From contig VZRS01001719.1 in the NCBI GenBank assembly GCA_013398055.1, forward strand, positions 141,012 through 205,011: a DNA stretch of 64,000 nt, in the 5' to 3' direction. The position numbers and the translations under genes were made by a program. The notes beneath the pieces are model-generated. The model saw nothing but the letters and a program-made list of their open reading frames with translations. It searched no databases and had not been told where the DNA came from. This document shows, in pieces, positions 24,365 to 35,370 of the stretch (positions are counted from its first letter, which is position 1; every line of letters starts with the position of its first letter). Source of the DNA: Ifrita kowaldi. Its lineage: Eukaryota > Chordata > Aves > Passeriformes > Cinclosomatidae.

Positions 24365-25060
24365 TGCTTCAGTCACGGCAAACCCCTGCAGTGCTCCAGG
24401 CTGTGGGAAGAGTGGTTGGAAAGCTGCCCAGCAGAAAAGGGGGATGCTGGCCAACAACTTCTGAACATGAGCCAGTGTGTGCCCAGGTGGCCAAGAAGGC
24501 CAATGGCACCTGGCCTGTGTCAGCAATAGTGTGGCCAGCAGGACCAGGGCAACAACTGTCCCCGCTACTTGGCACTGGTGAGGCCACACCTCAAATCCTG
24601 GGCCCCTTCAGTTCTGGGCCCCTCACTACAAGAAAGACATTAAGGGGCAGGAGGGAGTCCAGACATGGGCAAACAAGCTGGGGAAGGATCTAGAGAGTAA
24701 GCTGTGATGAGGAGCTGCTGAGGGAGCTGGGGGTGTTTAGCCTGCAGAAAAGGAGGAAGTTGTAGAAAGGTGGGTGTCAGCTTTTTCTCCCAGGTAACTA
24801 GTCACAGGACAAGAGAACATAGCCTTAAACAGTGCCAGGGAAGGTTCAGGTTGGACAACAGGAAGAATTTCTTCATGTAAAGAGTTGTTAGGCATTGCAA
24901 TGGGCTGCCTAGGGAGGTGGTGCAGTCACCATCCTTGGAGGTGTTCAAGAAACGAGTGGACATGGCATTTAGTGCTATGGTCTAGTTGACAAGGTATTGA
25001 TTGGTAAAAAACTGGATTCAGTGATCACAGAGGTCTTTTCCAACTTAAATGATTCTGTGA
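24365..25060 (+). mobile_element. CR1 LINE, right part to 3' terminus
   Basis: Continuation of the CR1 begun at 23727. The reading-frame part shows GGGAAGAGTGGTTGGAAAGC, GCCCAGGTGGCCAAGAAGGC, AGCAATAGTGTGGCCAGCAG, GGTGAGGCCACACCTC and GAGGAGCTGCTGAGGGAGCT. Then comes the 3' UTR with AACTAGTCACAGGACAAGAG, GGAGGTGTTCAAGAAACG and the end AACTTAAATGATTCTGTGA. Frameshifts and stops break the frame, so it is inactive; short open frames at 24243-24693 are pieces of it. Together with 23727-23778 it is the best-preserved CR1 here, about 750 bp without the LTR. Confidence 0.92.
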
Positions 25061-26059
25061 TTACGTGGAATAAAAAGAACCATAGATCTTAGATATGTAT
25101 TGCACTTTTACTTAATGGAAAATACTGTTACTGTTAAAAATAAAACAGTTTTACATCAACAGGTGGTTCACTTCCAGAGTGACTCAAATATTGGGGCAGT
25201 GAGGTCAATGTGGAAACAAGTTTTAGTCCAGTGCATTGTAATACAATTGTAATAATTGATCTAAGATCAATTGATCTAAGATCAATTGCTTCTAGACAAT
25301 AAGATTATTTTGATTGTCATATTATTATTAAAAAAATGTGCAATTATGAATAACTTATTGTTGCCATAAATTCAGATGTTTAAACAGAATATAAACTCTT
25401 CAACAGTTTGGTTCTGTTATCTATTTTTTGTGACTATATAATTTCTGATCTGCTTAATTATTTCAGAAAAAGAAAATGCCTAACTTAAAATTACAGCACT
25501 GTGTGTGGTTGTACAATGCCCCATGTAGTGCTATGTTGAATGATATCACACCACAAAAATTATTATTCAGTATAATGTATTATTTATAGTTTGGGCTTGC
25601 AGATGTTGGTGTGTATCATACATCAATAACTACTTTGTTGGCTATCAGTAAAGGTTATTTGAAGGGGAGCTTTTTACTTCTTTACTCAAGAAAATTCAGA
25701 AGAAACAGAAAAATAAACATTTTGCTTAGAAACCAACAAACTATTCCAAAGAAGTCTCTTAAAGTAAGATAAAATAAATCAGATAAATAGAAATACAAAC
25801 ATATATAGGAAATACTACGTTTTAGAAAGTTCACATATGACCTTATTTTGAGTTTAGTTGCTTCATCTCAGTGAAGATGTACCAGAGATTAATGAGATTC
25901 ACGCAAAGGCGACAAAAACGATTAATGATAGGGGTAAGATTTACATACTATGAGAGGTTACAGTGACAAAGTAATAGGAAAAAAAGAATACTGTGGGAAG
26001 TTGAGTAACATATGAAGGGAAAATTAAAATGGATTACTTTCACTTTTTAATTTAGTTTT
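25061..26059. other. AT-rich noncoding DNA
   Basis: No gene. Contains the palindromic 15-bp tandem at 25256-25287 (listed separately); otherwise single-copy sequence. Confidence 0.5.
25256..25287. repeat. tandem near-palindrome TTGATC-TAA-GATCAA, two units
   Basis: A 15-bp unit (TTGATCTAAGATCAA), itself a near-perfect inverted repeat around TAA, occurs twice with 15-bp periodicity, and an AATTG/CAATT context lies on both sides. It could form small hairpins. Confidence 0.85.
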
Positions 26060-26994
26060 TGTCATGGGTTTAAAAACTCAGTGGGGAAATGAAGGCCACT
26101 CAAGCCATCCCGTTTTCTATAACGGAGAAAAAAATGCTAAGGGAGATGCAAGTTGGAGTCACAGTCTTCCAAAGAGGCTTGCAATAAACACAACAACAAT
26201 AATAAATGAGTCCACGAAAAAGAGAATGGCTTAACCAACAGAGGCAAGATATCACGTCCCCCCCAGGGCAAAACCAAAATTGTGGCTGCCCCCATCCTGC
26301 CTGCCACGTGGTGCTCGGGAGAGCAAAGGATAGCACGCCGGAGAGGTTCTTTTTGCGGCTCAACCTCCTCCTCCCAGACCAGGACCAACGCAAAAACAGG
26401 GGCAGAAGAAAACCTGGAGAGATCTGGTTTGGACCAGGAGCAGTTCTGCAGGGCTGCGTGGTGCTGGGCACTCTGCCTGCCCGCGGCAGCAGCCGTGGAG
26501 GCGGTGGGGCGGTGCCGGCACTGTCCGGAGCAGCCCGGCGGTGGTGGGCGGCTCTGGGTGCCCGAGGGCGGGGGCAGCGGCGGTGTCCGGTGCTGGGTGT
26601 CTCTCCCAGGGGAAGAAGCAGCGAGCCGGTGGGCAACATGCTAGCAAGTAGGCTGGGTCAGGAGCGGGCTTTGGCTCCACGTGGCTTGGCTGGATCCGGG
26701 GTTACCCCCGCGGCTGCACTTCCCGCGGCAACCTCCGGCACAGGACCTTTTCAAGGTTTGGGCTCCACGGGGACGGAAAATGATGAACAGGGAACCTGCG
26801 GTGATGGTGATGCGGTCCAGGCAGCCCCTTCCTCTCCCCAGAACCGGGCCAGGAAAGAATGGCCACCTTTCTGCTTCTCCTGCTGTCTTAAAAAGATGGT
26901 CCTCTAACGCAGACCTAGAGAAGTGTAGAATACACAAGTTTTGTTCACCCCCACATAATGCTGAACTCCGCCTCCTATCCCTGTAACCAGGACA
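26060..26994. mobile_element. probable ERV LTR, about 935 bp, GC-rich core
   Basis: The block starts TGTCATGGGTTTAAAAAC and ends GTAACCAGGACA, giving inverted TGTC...GACA ends. It is flanked by a 5-bp duplication with one mismatch (gtttt at 26055-26059, gtttc at 26995-26999). The TGTC(A/T)TGG(G)TTT start is familiar from songbird LTRs. Left third: AT/A-rich with AATAAA-like words. Middle (about 26430-26780): strongly GC-rich with many CpGs, unlike everything around it. Long overlapping frames on both strands (26206-26907 plus, 233 codons; 26100-26639 minus, 179 codons) result from that GC-rich core; neither shows gag, protease, polymerase or envelope motifs. Orientation and class are unsure. 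The alternative is a CpG island of an unseen gene. Confidence 0.55.
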
Positions 26995-28009
26995 GTTTCC
27001 TGTGTGGTAACTCTGTGTAAATGAAAAGTAGCTTGAAATACCATATTCTTATAGCAAGGAAAATGTTTTCTTCACAAAGCAAGAACTTTTTGCTAATGAA
27101 CACTGACTACTAGTCAGATGTAGGAACAAGAGGTTGGAGCAAATGAAACAACTAACTCACTAAGGCACCTCCTCTGTTATAAGACACTTTAACTGATCTG
27201 TATATTTAATGATGGGTTACAGTTTGTTTCCAGATGTTCGCAGATTAGGCTGTAATGTAGTGCATTAAAGTTTGTTGATTTATTCAAAATGAGGCATAAT
27301 AATATCAAAATTAAAATGGTAAGATTTTAACATTATATTAAGTATAAAAGTGTCTTCCCCCCCGCCCCCGGTTTTAATGGCACCAGATACCAATAATTTT
27401 TTCGTAGGATTTTAATGGGTGCAATAATACATAAATATCCAATTATGTTATTACAGTACACCAATTTCAAATACTGAAATGCAGAAAGATAGTCATCAAG
27501 GTTGTTTGTTAAGATGTAAAACTCTAAATTCAATTACTCATAGAAATGGGGTTCATCTGTAAATTTTGAAAAAAAATGGTGGAAATTGGTAGACCGTCTT
27601 TGGTTAATTTGGTTTAACTGTCTGTTTATTTGGTTTAATTTTTAGCCATTTCACATTACTCTAGCTATGTGCCTAAAGTTAATTGTTTGGTTATATTTGT
27701 TGGCCACAAGCAACAGGTTAAATATAACAAATCCAAGCTCAAAAGAGCTACCTGTGAAAGACTGGATGAAGTTAACTAGTATTGCCTGTTAGCTATGGAG
27801 AAAATATAGACAACTAGATTACACCAGTCATAGAACATTGGATGTCAGATGACATGTATCTTACCTGATGTACTTTACTTCGGTTACTAATACCTTTTTC
27901 TCTAGGATCCATTCACAGAACTGCATAATAAAAAGACAATCATTGTCTGCTTAGGATTGTATTTAAAACAGGTGACATGAATAATCTCAACAAAGACGAC
28001 GGAAGAAAA
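26995..28009. other. AT-rich noncoding DNA
   Basis: No gene. A C-rich run lies at about 27357-27369, next to AT-rich sequence. TTTGGTTTAA words recur at 27599-27640. Confidence 0.5.
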
Positions 28010-28014
28010 CCAGC

Positions 28015-28602
28015 TGCTATGGTTTAACCCCAGGTGGCAACTAAGCCGCATAGCCACTTGCTCACTCCCTCTCAGCAGGATGGGGGAGAGAATCAGAAGG
28101 GTGAAAGTAAAAACATGTGGATTGAGACAAAGTTTATTAGGTAAAGGAAAAGCTGTGCACACAAGTAAAGCAAAACAAGGAATACATTCACCACTTCCTA
28201 AGGGCAGGAAGGTGTTCAGCTATTTTCAGGAAAGTAGGGCTCTGTCACATGTAATGGTGACATAGGCAGACAAACACTACCACTACAAATGACCCTTGTC
28301 CTTGCACCTTCTTCTTCCTCCAGCTCTATATGCTGAGCATGATGCCAAATGGTATGGAATATCCTTTGGGTCAGTTGTGATCAGCTGTCCCAGCTGTCTC
28401 CGTTCCTAGCTTCTTGTTCACCCCCCAGCCAACTGACTGGTGAGGTGAGGAGCAGAAAAGATATTGATGTTGTATAAGAACTGATCAGCAGTAATGAAAA
28501 CATCCCTGTGTTATCAACCCTGTTTTCAGCACGAACACAACACGTAGCCCCATACTGGCTACTGTGAAGAAAATCAACTCTACTGCAGCCAAAACCAGCA
28601 CA
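28015..28602 (-). mobile_element. complete solo ERVL-type LTR, 588 bp
   Basis: On the plus strand it begins TGCTATGGTTTAACCCCAGG and ends GCCAAAACCAGCACA. In its own direction it starts TGTGCTGGTTTTGGCTGC and ends GGTTAAACCATAGCA, which are the termini of a common avian ERVL LTR. Perfect 5-bp target duplications CCAGC lie at 28010-28014 and 28603-28607, the size expected for ERVL. The poly(A) signal AATAAA on the minus strand is at 28133-28138. The GGTATGGAATATCC box next to the promoter (about 28352) is shared with the copies at 34401-34939 and, in weaker form, 61940-62243. No internal retroviral sequence is present. Open frames at 27902-28162 and 28080-28265 overlap it and are not genes. 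Confidence 0.92.
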
Positions 28603-31600
28603 CCAGCATAAATATATTATTTCTCTCCTTAATTTTTAAACTAACAAAATTATTTGTGATGAATCACTACTCCATTCATAGTTAGTAAAGAGATGGATGC
28701 TTTCAAAAGATGCTTCATGCCAGTCAAGTGCAATCATGTGCATATGTAATGGAAAAACGTTTTTGTGTCATGTGGCTTTATTAAAGTCTAGAAATCTCTA
28801 GAAATCAGACATGTACTTCATTCTTTTTACATATTTCTTCTTTATTCTTTTTCATTCATTCACATTCATTCACTGTCTCTCCTTTGAGACAGTGTAGCAA
28901 CTTAATACATATGCAATACTGTGAATTTGAGCAGAAAGTAAATATTCTCTTCAGAAGCATGAATCAACTTCAATTTCTTTTTCAATATAGTGAATACTTC
29001 TCGGCAATATACTTTTTAAATAATCTCAATAAAGCATTCCAAGAAAAAAATTAAAAAAAAAACAAGCAAGCAAAATTTATTATTAAAAATATATTATGGA
29101 TTCAGTTTTTCTTATTAGGAATTTCTATATCAACAATAAATTTAACTGCAGTGTTCTCATTTAAATCCAAGACTATAGCCAGGAAAAAAGGTGATTGAAA
29201 ATAATGAACTATCAAGTTGTGCATGTCTTTAGGAAAGTGAGGCGATTCAGTCACTGTGTTCCATATCATAGTTTCAAAAGGGAAAATCACAAGATAAATA
29301 TCTTTTTTCTTATAACAGTCCCATAATGGACTGAGTTCCCTTGTGGATGATCAGCCAGTTTCTAGCAATCTCAAAAAAGCATGCTACTACTTCGAAAGAA
29401 AAAGCATTCAGCTTGCTTTTTAAAACCTATACCTTTTCTGATATTTGTTTTCTTAGGTCTGTTTGTTATAAACTTCCATTTTTTTTACCAATTGCTAACA
29501 TGACATGTACTATCTTTGAAAACCAAATTAAACTGGCTTTTTGCAGAGCTTCAAAAACACGTTCACAAGTAATGGATATTCACTTCAATATAAGCTTTTT
29601 ACAATTGTTTCAGAAGTCAGAAATTTTTTTCTTCTCAGAGTTTTATTTAAAAGTTAAACCCAAATTTTTGGGTTTATTTTTTGCTTTCACTATCATTTCT
29701 TAACAGGAGCAAAGACAGTATTCATTACATACAGAGTGCTAACAAAAATGCCAGCCATGAAACTAACAAAATAGACATATGAATAAAATCAATCCTCTTG
29801 TAAAGTATTGTATACATGTGAAAGTTCTACTTCTCATTAAATTTCTTTCATTGCTTTAAAGCACCTGTATTTTATGGGGGCTTTTCTGTGAAATATAAAA
29901 CAAAGGCTTACAATACTTGGAGTTAAAATTGCATCCATAATTCAAATAAATGTTGCTGGGTGAAGACAGTATCTAGCATCTCTTTCAGTAAACATGGTAT
30001 CTTATGGGATAACTCAGGTGTAGTTTACATTATTTCAGATCTCAAAAAATTCACCAGTGTCACCTGAGTATACTGACATTTAAACTAATTCACTTGAGAA
30101 TGATTAAGAGATGAAAGACATGAAAAAGAATATCCAGAAAAGTACAAATAAGAAATAAGGGGTCTAATCTAAAATATCTTTTTCTAATATATAGTGCTAT
30201 CTAGAAAAGAGCAAAAATTATTTTAGTGTTATTGTTATAGTGTGTTACTGGCTTATGTTGCTCAGTTTACTTCTGCACTGGCTGCCTTTAGGCTTAAATT
30301 TACTGTAAATCCAAGTTGCTGAAGTAGGCATTGACTGTATCTCTGAAAACCTACCTTCAGGGATCTGTGCACACCCTCAATGCTTACAAGATTGATTTGT
30401 AGCTTCAAGCATAAGACACTTAAGGGGATCTGAAAGCAGGATGGCCACACAGGTGACATGTTATATCCTGCATAGGGTGAGATAAGAAGCTGGATGCTCT
30501 GTTAGTGCCCCCTGATGGCCAGCTCATGTAACCCTTTCAGATGAATCAATGAAATATATACTTAGAATGACAATAATATGTATATATTTTTAAATAAAGA
30601 ACAAAACAAAACCCAAGCAAAAGTAATGCAGTAAGTGAAAAAAGTAGATTATGTTTAAAACCTATAAAAATTTAAGATATATGAAATGCTTAATTTTTAC
30701 ATCTGACAGAGGTGTAAATCTATTTCAGGCAAACTGAAACAGAAAAAGAAAACTCCATTAATAATAGTTTGGATCAACCTTTTGATTAAATGTAATTTTT
30801 TTTAAAGAAAATTGTTCCAGAATCAATATGTAAACTTGTTGTAATGACAAGGAAACCAAAGGGCCAATTCATCACATAGGGAGATGGGACAGGAAGGTTA
30901 TTTCATCTTTCCCTAAACTGAGAGGTGTTTACCCTAAAGCAGGAGGTGTTTACTCAAGATATGGAAAAATATGGATAGATTTGCTACATTTACAGAATCA
31001 GTTGCATTTCCCATTGACCAGCTGTCTTCTATCCATCCAGGTGCTGTGTTAGAAATAGGTAAGTTGTCAATAATATTTGAAATACCACCACTTCATATGT
31101 ACAATTAAATAACCCTGGGAGAAGAAAGGACTGTTGCATTCTGATAGTTTGAATATTCTGTGAAAAGAGGACAGACTTTCAACAAATGCACTTTAACTCA
31201 GAGTATCCTCTAGATTGAGAGAACTCATGTTTACGTTTTCTCAAAATGTATCACATAAAGGAATACTATTATTTACAATATTGTCTCTTTAGTGTTTTAT
31301 GCCCTTCTAGCCTGAATAACATGTTCTCTAAGGGCCCAATTCGGCAAATATTACTGCAGTTGATTAATTTTGCTTTCATGTTTCATCCCTTTGAAGTCAA
31401 ATGCATCAGGAAGATGAATGCAAGTAATAGTTATATAGGCATTTGGAGAATAGGGTCTGGAATTTAAATATAGTAGAGTATGTTGGTCTGATCATTCTAG
31501 GAAACATTTATTTCCACTAGAAAACACTAATTTAAAATGTATAAATTTTTTAGGGCTGGAGCAAATGAATTAAATGATGAAATGGTGGGAAAAACCTTTT

Positions 31601-32924
31601 TGAACTGTAGGAAAAATTCCTGTGTCTTTAGTACCCTGGTCTCTGAGGAACACGTCCTTAAGCTTTCTTTGACATAAAATACAGTTAAGCTCATCATCTG
31701 GGAAAACAAAACCAAAGCAGTTATCCAGAGGCTGATGTTCCTTTCAGATTGATAGATGAGGAAAGAAACTTGACTTTGTCACTTCTTGATAGCATTTGAT
31801 AATTTCTGATTTAAGACATAAATGAAATTATTAGGATTTAATGAAATTCTGTGGTCTGATACACTGTCTTCTTTTCACACCACTTCATAAGTTGTTTAGA
31901 AAAGTCAGAGGCTTATTCTTCTATAATATATCTTCTTTGAGGCAACATAAACATGGATTTTTCATTAGTATTTTATTCATGGAACTTATGTAATATCTTT
32001 TATTGAAAACTTCCATTTCCAGTATTAACTGGACTATGCATTAATGTAGGCTAAGCTTTTTTTTTTCAAGACAGTAAATAAATTGCACATGTTTAGTGTT
32101 TTGTTTTAAATAATACATATGTAGCAAATTACTCCAAAAGCTGTAAGTCTCCCTGGAATAGCATTATATATACATGTTTATATGTATACATGCACCACTC
32201 TGTATAGAGATATATGTATATATACACCTATACGCTCCTAATAAAGAACATCTGTGGCAGAGCATGACTGCTACTTAAATATAAACCTCTTGCTTATTTA
32301 ATCCACACATTGTATTTTATTTCATCTAATAAAAGAAATTACTAGTTTCTGCACTATTCTACTTCCATCATTTTGTCCTCCCCAATAATTACTATTTAGG
32401 AAGTGCGCACCTCACAGTTCCTAGTAAATGTAGCTTATTTCCAAAATCTGTCTGTGGGAAGCCCTTTTCAGTGCTATAACAAGCAATCAGGTAGTGAAAG
32501 ACCTTTGAAATGAACTCCGAATGACCTGATAAATACACTTGGTAAAATGACCTTAGAGCTGGAAAGAACATATATTTGAACTCTCTGCAGAACTTGGCGT
32601 AATTTGATGGAATAGTACATCAAGCATGGAGCTTACTTGGTCACAGTCTCTTCAGTATCTTTCCACTAATCAGCAATACACAGAATAGACCAGATTTTTG
32701 TATTTTTGTCACCAAAATCTGATCACCTTTTATCTTCTTTAGTTATAACATACAAAGTTAGGATGCTGAGTGTACTGTGTCATGCACAAGAACTGCATTT
32801 TTACTAACATCATCTCTTACTGACAGCTTTGTTTTAAAGCTCAGCAAATCATCAGACAGGATCTTGTGCTTACTTTACTCATCCCTTAAGGAAGATCTCT
32901 CCCGAACAGCTGCTCCTTATCTGC
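28603..32924. other. AT-rich noncoding DNA, no recognised repeats
   Basis: About 4.3 kb without a gene or identifiable transposon. Simple sequence: CATTCA words at about 28851-28872, an A-rich run at about 29044-29062 and TATACA/TATG runs at about 32167-32230. Frames at 29102-29290, 29341-29703, 30262-30459, 31246-31467 and 31527-31715 show no conserved protein features. Confidence 0.5.
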
Positions 32925-33060
32925 AGGCCTAAGCAGGTTTTTCTAATGACACCATCATTAGGAACCTCAAAAGAAAAGCTAAACATACATTTATTGCTGC
33001 CAAGCTTTTAATGTTTATTATGTGTTGACTTGTTTATCTTGGCATCAGAATTTAAATGTG
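32925..33060. promoter_or_regulatory. possible conserved noncoding element
   Basis: A repeat-free block with paired ATTAG words (TTCTAATGACACC and CATCATTAGG), TTTATTGCTGCC, CTTTTAATG and TTTATTATGTG. It is rich in homeodomain-type TAAT/ATTA cores and resembles a vertebrate conserved noncoding element. The call is by eye only. Confidence 0.2.
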
Positions 33061-33084
33061 GACTTCTTGGTGCTGAGAGAACTT

Positions 33085-33292
33085 GAAAAAGTTTAGATTA
33101 GATATACGGAAAAATTTCGTTACATAAATTGTTGTCAAGCATTGGAACAGGCTTTCCAGAGAAATGGTAGAGTCTTCATCTCTGGAAGTGCTCAGAAAAC
33201 TTTGGATGTGTCTTGAGAACATGGTGGTGGTGCAAGGTTGCCATTTGGAGTTGGTGATCTGTCTTTTCCCACGCTGATCTTTCTATGATTCT
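33085..33292 (+). mobile_element. CR1 LINE 3' fragment
   Basis: A degenerate CR1 tail. GTTTAGATTAGATATACGGA matches the family's GGTTTAGATTGGATAT...GGAAAAATTTC segment. It is followed by CATTGGAACAGGC, GGTAGAGTCTTCATCTCTGG, AGTTGGTGATCTGTC and the TTTCTATGATTCT end. Confidence 0.85.
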
Positions 33293-34400
33293 AAGTGAGG
33301 GCAATTGGTGTATTTGTATTTCACAAATACAAAGAAATTTGTGAATTTGGTAAGTACTTGTAGGTGCAATCATATGGTTTTATCTTCTTTCTTCATGTGT
33401 TCTGCCTCAGTGCAGACTATATGACTGTATATATTTATATATATACTTTGCTTGTTAATGGTGAAAACTTGTGCTTCAACATTATATCAAGTAAAATGTA
33501 TTTACGTGTCAGAGAAATAGCAATTTTATACTTGAGTTCTTCAAAGTTTTCAATTTTAAATTGTAGGAGCTTGTACTTAATGGTCCCCAACTGCAACAGA
33601 ATTTTCATTAGCACGTATTCTTATATGTTTTAAAGTGAGATACAAAACTTTCTTGGGGAAAGACAGAGCTAATATAGTAATAGCAAGGAAATTGAAAAAA
33701 TTAAAACCTAAGGGATAGTATTTCTTCTTTAGATACAATCTTTACAAGTAGCAAGAAGTTAATTATTTATACATAATGTTTTTCTTTGAACCAATTGAAA
33801 TGCATTTTCTTTAGCAACCTGCCCATTTTATGTCTCCTACAGAAAACATCTTTTGCTTAACTTTATAACTTATGTCCAAATATCATACCATGGTTTTTTC
33901 TCCTTAATAACTTAATGCAGGATCATTCCTGCTTGCTGTTGAACAGTTTGACCCAAGTCCAAACAAGCACTAAAGCTAAAATTCAAGCCTCCAAAACATA
34001 AGACTGAAATGAATAGAAAATTACCTGATTAAGTGCTTTGTTGGATGAAGGCCAGAGTGTTCAGTATCTTGAAGTCTCTTGAGGGTATGAATAATCCAGT
34101 GTAAGAAATAGTCCTATTTTAACAGTATGTATAAAGACAAATTGTACCAAAACCAGAATTTTGAATTTATAGATGCACCTTAACTTTAATGTTGGGGAAG
34201 TCAATGTAACATTTTTAAGGAGACTATGATTTTAGAGCACTATTAACTGTGCATACTTTGTAATTGGATTGCATCAATTTACCAGTTTTATATTCTTCCT
34301 TCTTCTCTAACCAAACAAAAAATCTGAGAGAACCCCATTTGAAGTTGTATTGAGTCTGGCAGAGCTGGAGTTCATTTTCTCACAGCAGCCCTCACAGTGC
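33293..34400. other. AT-rich noncoding DNA
   Basis: No gene. A TATATA stretch lies at about 33428-33445. The frame 33364-33633 is low-complexity at its start and unsupported. Confidence 0.5.
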
Positions 34401-34612
34401 TGTGCTGTGCATTGGTGGCTGGAAAGGTGTTGATAACACACCAGTGTTTTGGGTACAGCTGGGCAGGACCGGCACAGCATCAGTGCTGTCTCTCAACTTT
34501 CCCCCCCCATCAAGGGGCTGGAAGTGGGCAAGATCCTGGGACGGGACACAACCAGGCCAGCTGACCCAAACTGACCAAAGGGATATTCCATACCATATGA
34601 CATCAGCTCAGA

Positions 34613-34618
34613 TATAAA
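34613..34618 (+). promoter_or_regulatory. LTR TATA box
   Basis: TATAAA within GATATAAAAGC, placed after the ATATGACATCAGC box as in other avian ERVL LTRs. Confidence 0.6.
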
Positions 34619-34758
34619 AGCTAAGGGAAGGAGGTGGAACGGGGCGGGTCGGGGGCATTTGTTATTTGCAATGTTTGCCTTCTGGACCAATCACTATGTG
34701 TGCTGACGCCCTGCTTCTCGGGAAGTGGCTGAACATCGCTCGATGATGGGAAGTAGAG

Positions 34759-34764
34759 AATAAA
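34759..34764 (+). terminator. LTR poly(A) signal AATAAA
   Basis: AATAAA in AGAGAATAAACTTTTT, 146 bp past the TATA box, consistent with the end of the R region of the LTR. Confidence 0.6.
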
Positions 34765-35039
34765 CTTTTTTTCTCTTTGCTTATGCCTGCACACACTTTT
34801 GCTTTTGCATTAGTAAACTGCCTTATTTCAACCTGCTCCTTGTTATCCATTTTATGTTCTTCCCCCAGTCCAGCTTGGAAGGGGAGTGGTAGACCAATTT
34901 GGCAGGCACCTGGTGTCCAGCAAAGGTCTGTCCACAACAAAAACATAGTCACTGTTTCAAAACATTTAATCCCATCTTGTTCACATAGCAGTCTTAACAG
35001 TCACCTTGGCTGCTCTTGTATACAAATTAGACTTTCATG

Positions 35040-35370
35040 GTCTATATTGGAGGATGACTAGATGGTGTTCAGAACAGGTTGGAAGATTGGCCACAAAATG
35101 TAGTGATTAAAAGGTCACGATCTATCTCGGGAGAAGTAGCAAGGCAAGTACTCTAGGCAGTCTATACAGGGACCCACATATTCTCTGATGATCTGAAGGA
35201 GGTGATGGAGTGCTTGATTGCCAGGTTTGCAGATAACTCCAAGCAGAGTAATGAGTCAATATGATTGGGATAATCACTGCTATCCAGATGGACCTCGGCA
35301 GGCTGGAGGAATGGGCTGCCAGGAACCGTATGAAATTGAGTCAGGATAAATGCCTCTAGGGGTAAATCTG
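35040..35370 (+). mobile_element. CR1 LINE reading-frame fragment
   Basis: Resembles the reverse-transcriptase end of CR1 ORF2 on the plus strand: GATCTGAAGGAGGTGATGGA, CCAGGTTTGCAGATAACTCC (the family's AKFADDT-type segment), then CGGCAGGCTGGAGGAATGGG and AAATTGAGTCAGGATAAATG. It is broken by stops and divergent, and lacks the 3' UTR. Confidence 0.7.

Larger units (their letters stand above)
34401..34939 (+). mobile_element. ERVL-type LTR, about 539 bp, plus strand
   Basis: Starts near TGTGCTGTGCATTGGTGGCT, continues GGTGTTGATAACACACCAGT and GCTGACCCAAACTGACC, then AAAGGGATATTCCATACC and CATATGACATCAGC. It ends CACCTGGTGTCCAGC...TCCACAACA at 34939. It has a clear promoter and poly(A) layout: TATAAA at 34613-34618 and AATAAA at 34759-34764, 146 bp apart. 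It shares its U3 boxes with the LTRs at 28015-28602, 42249-42781 and 61940-62243. No target duplication is obvious, so the exact left end is uncertain by a few bases. The open frames at 34402-34617, 34493-34690 and 34662-35061 are LTR sequence. Confidence 0.8.

Noticed and set aside
26206..26907. 233-codon open frame on the plus strand, with 179-codon frame antisense
   Set aside because: Lies within a GC-rich block with LTR-like ends. Frames are open on both strands, arginine/glycine/proline-rich by composition, with no retroviral or cellular domain.
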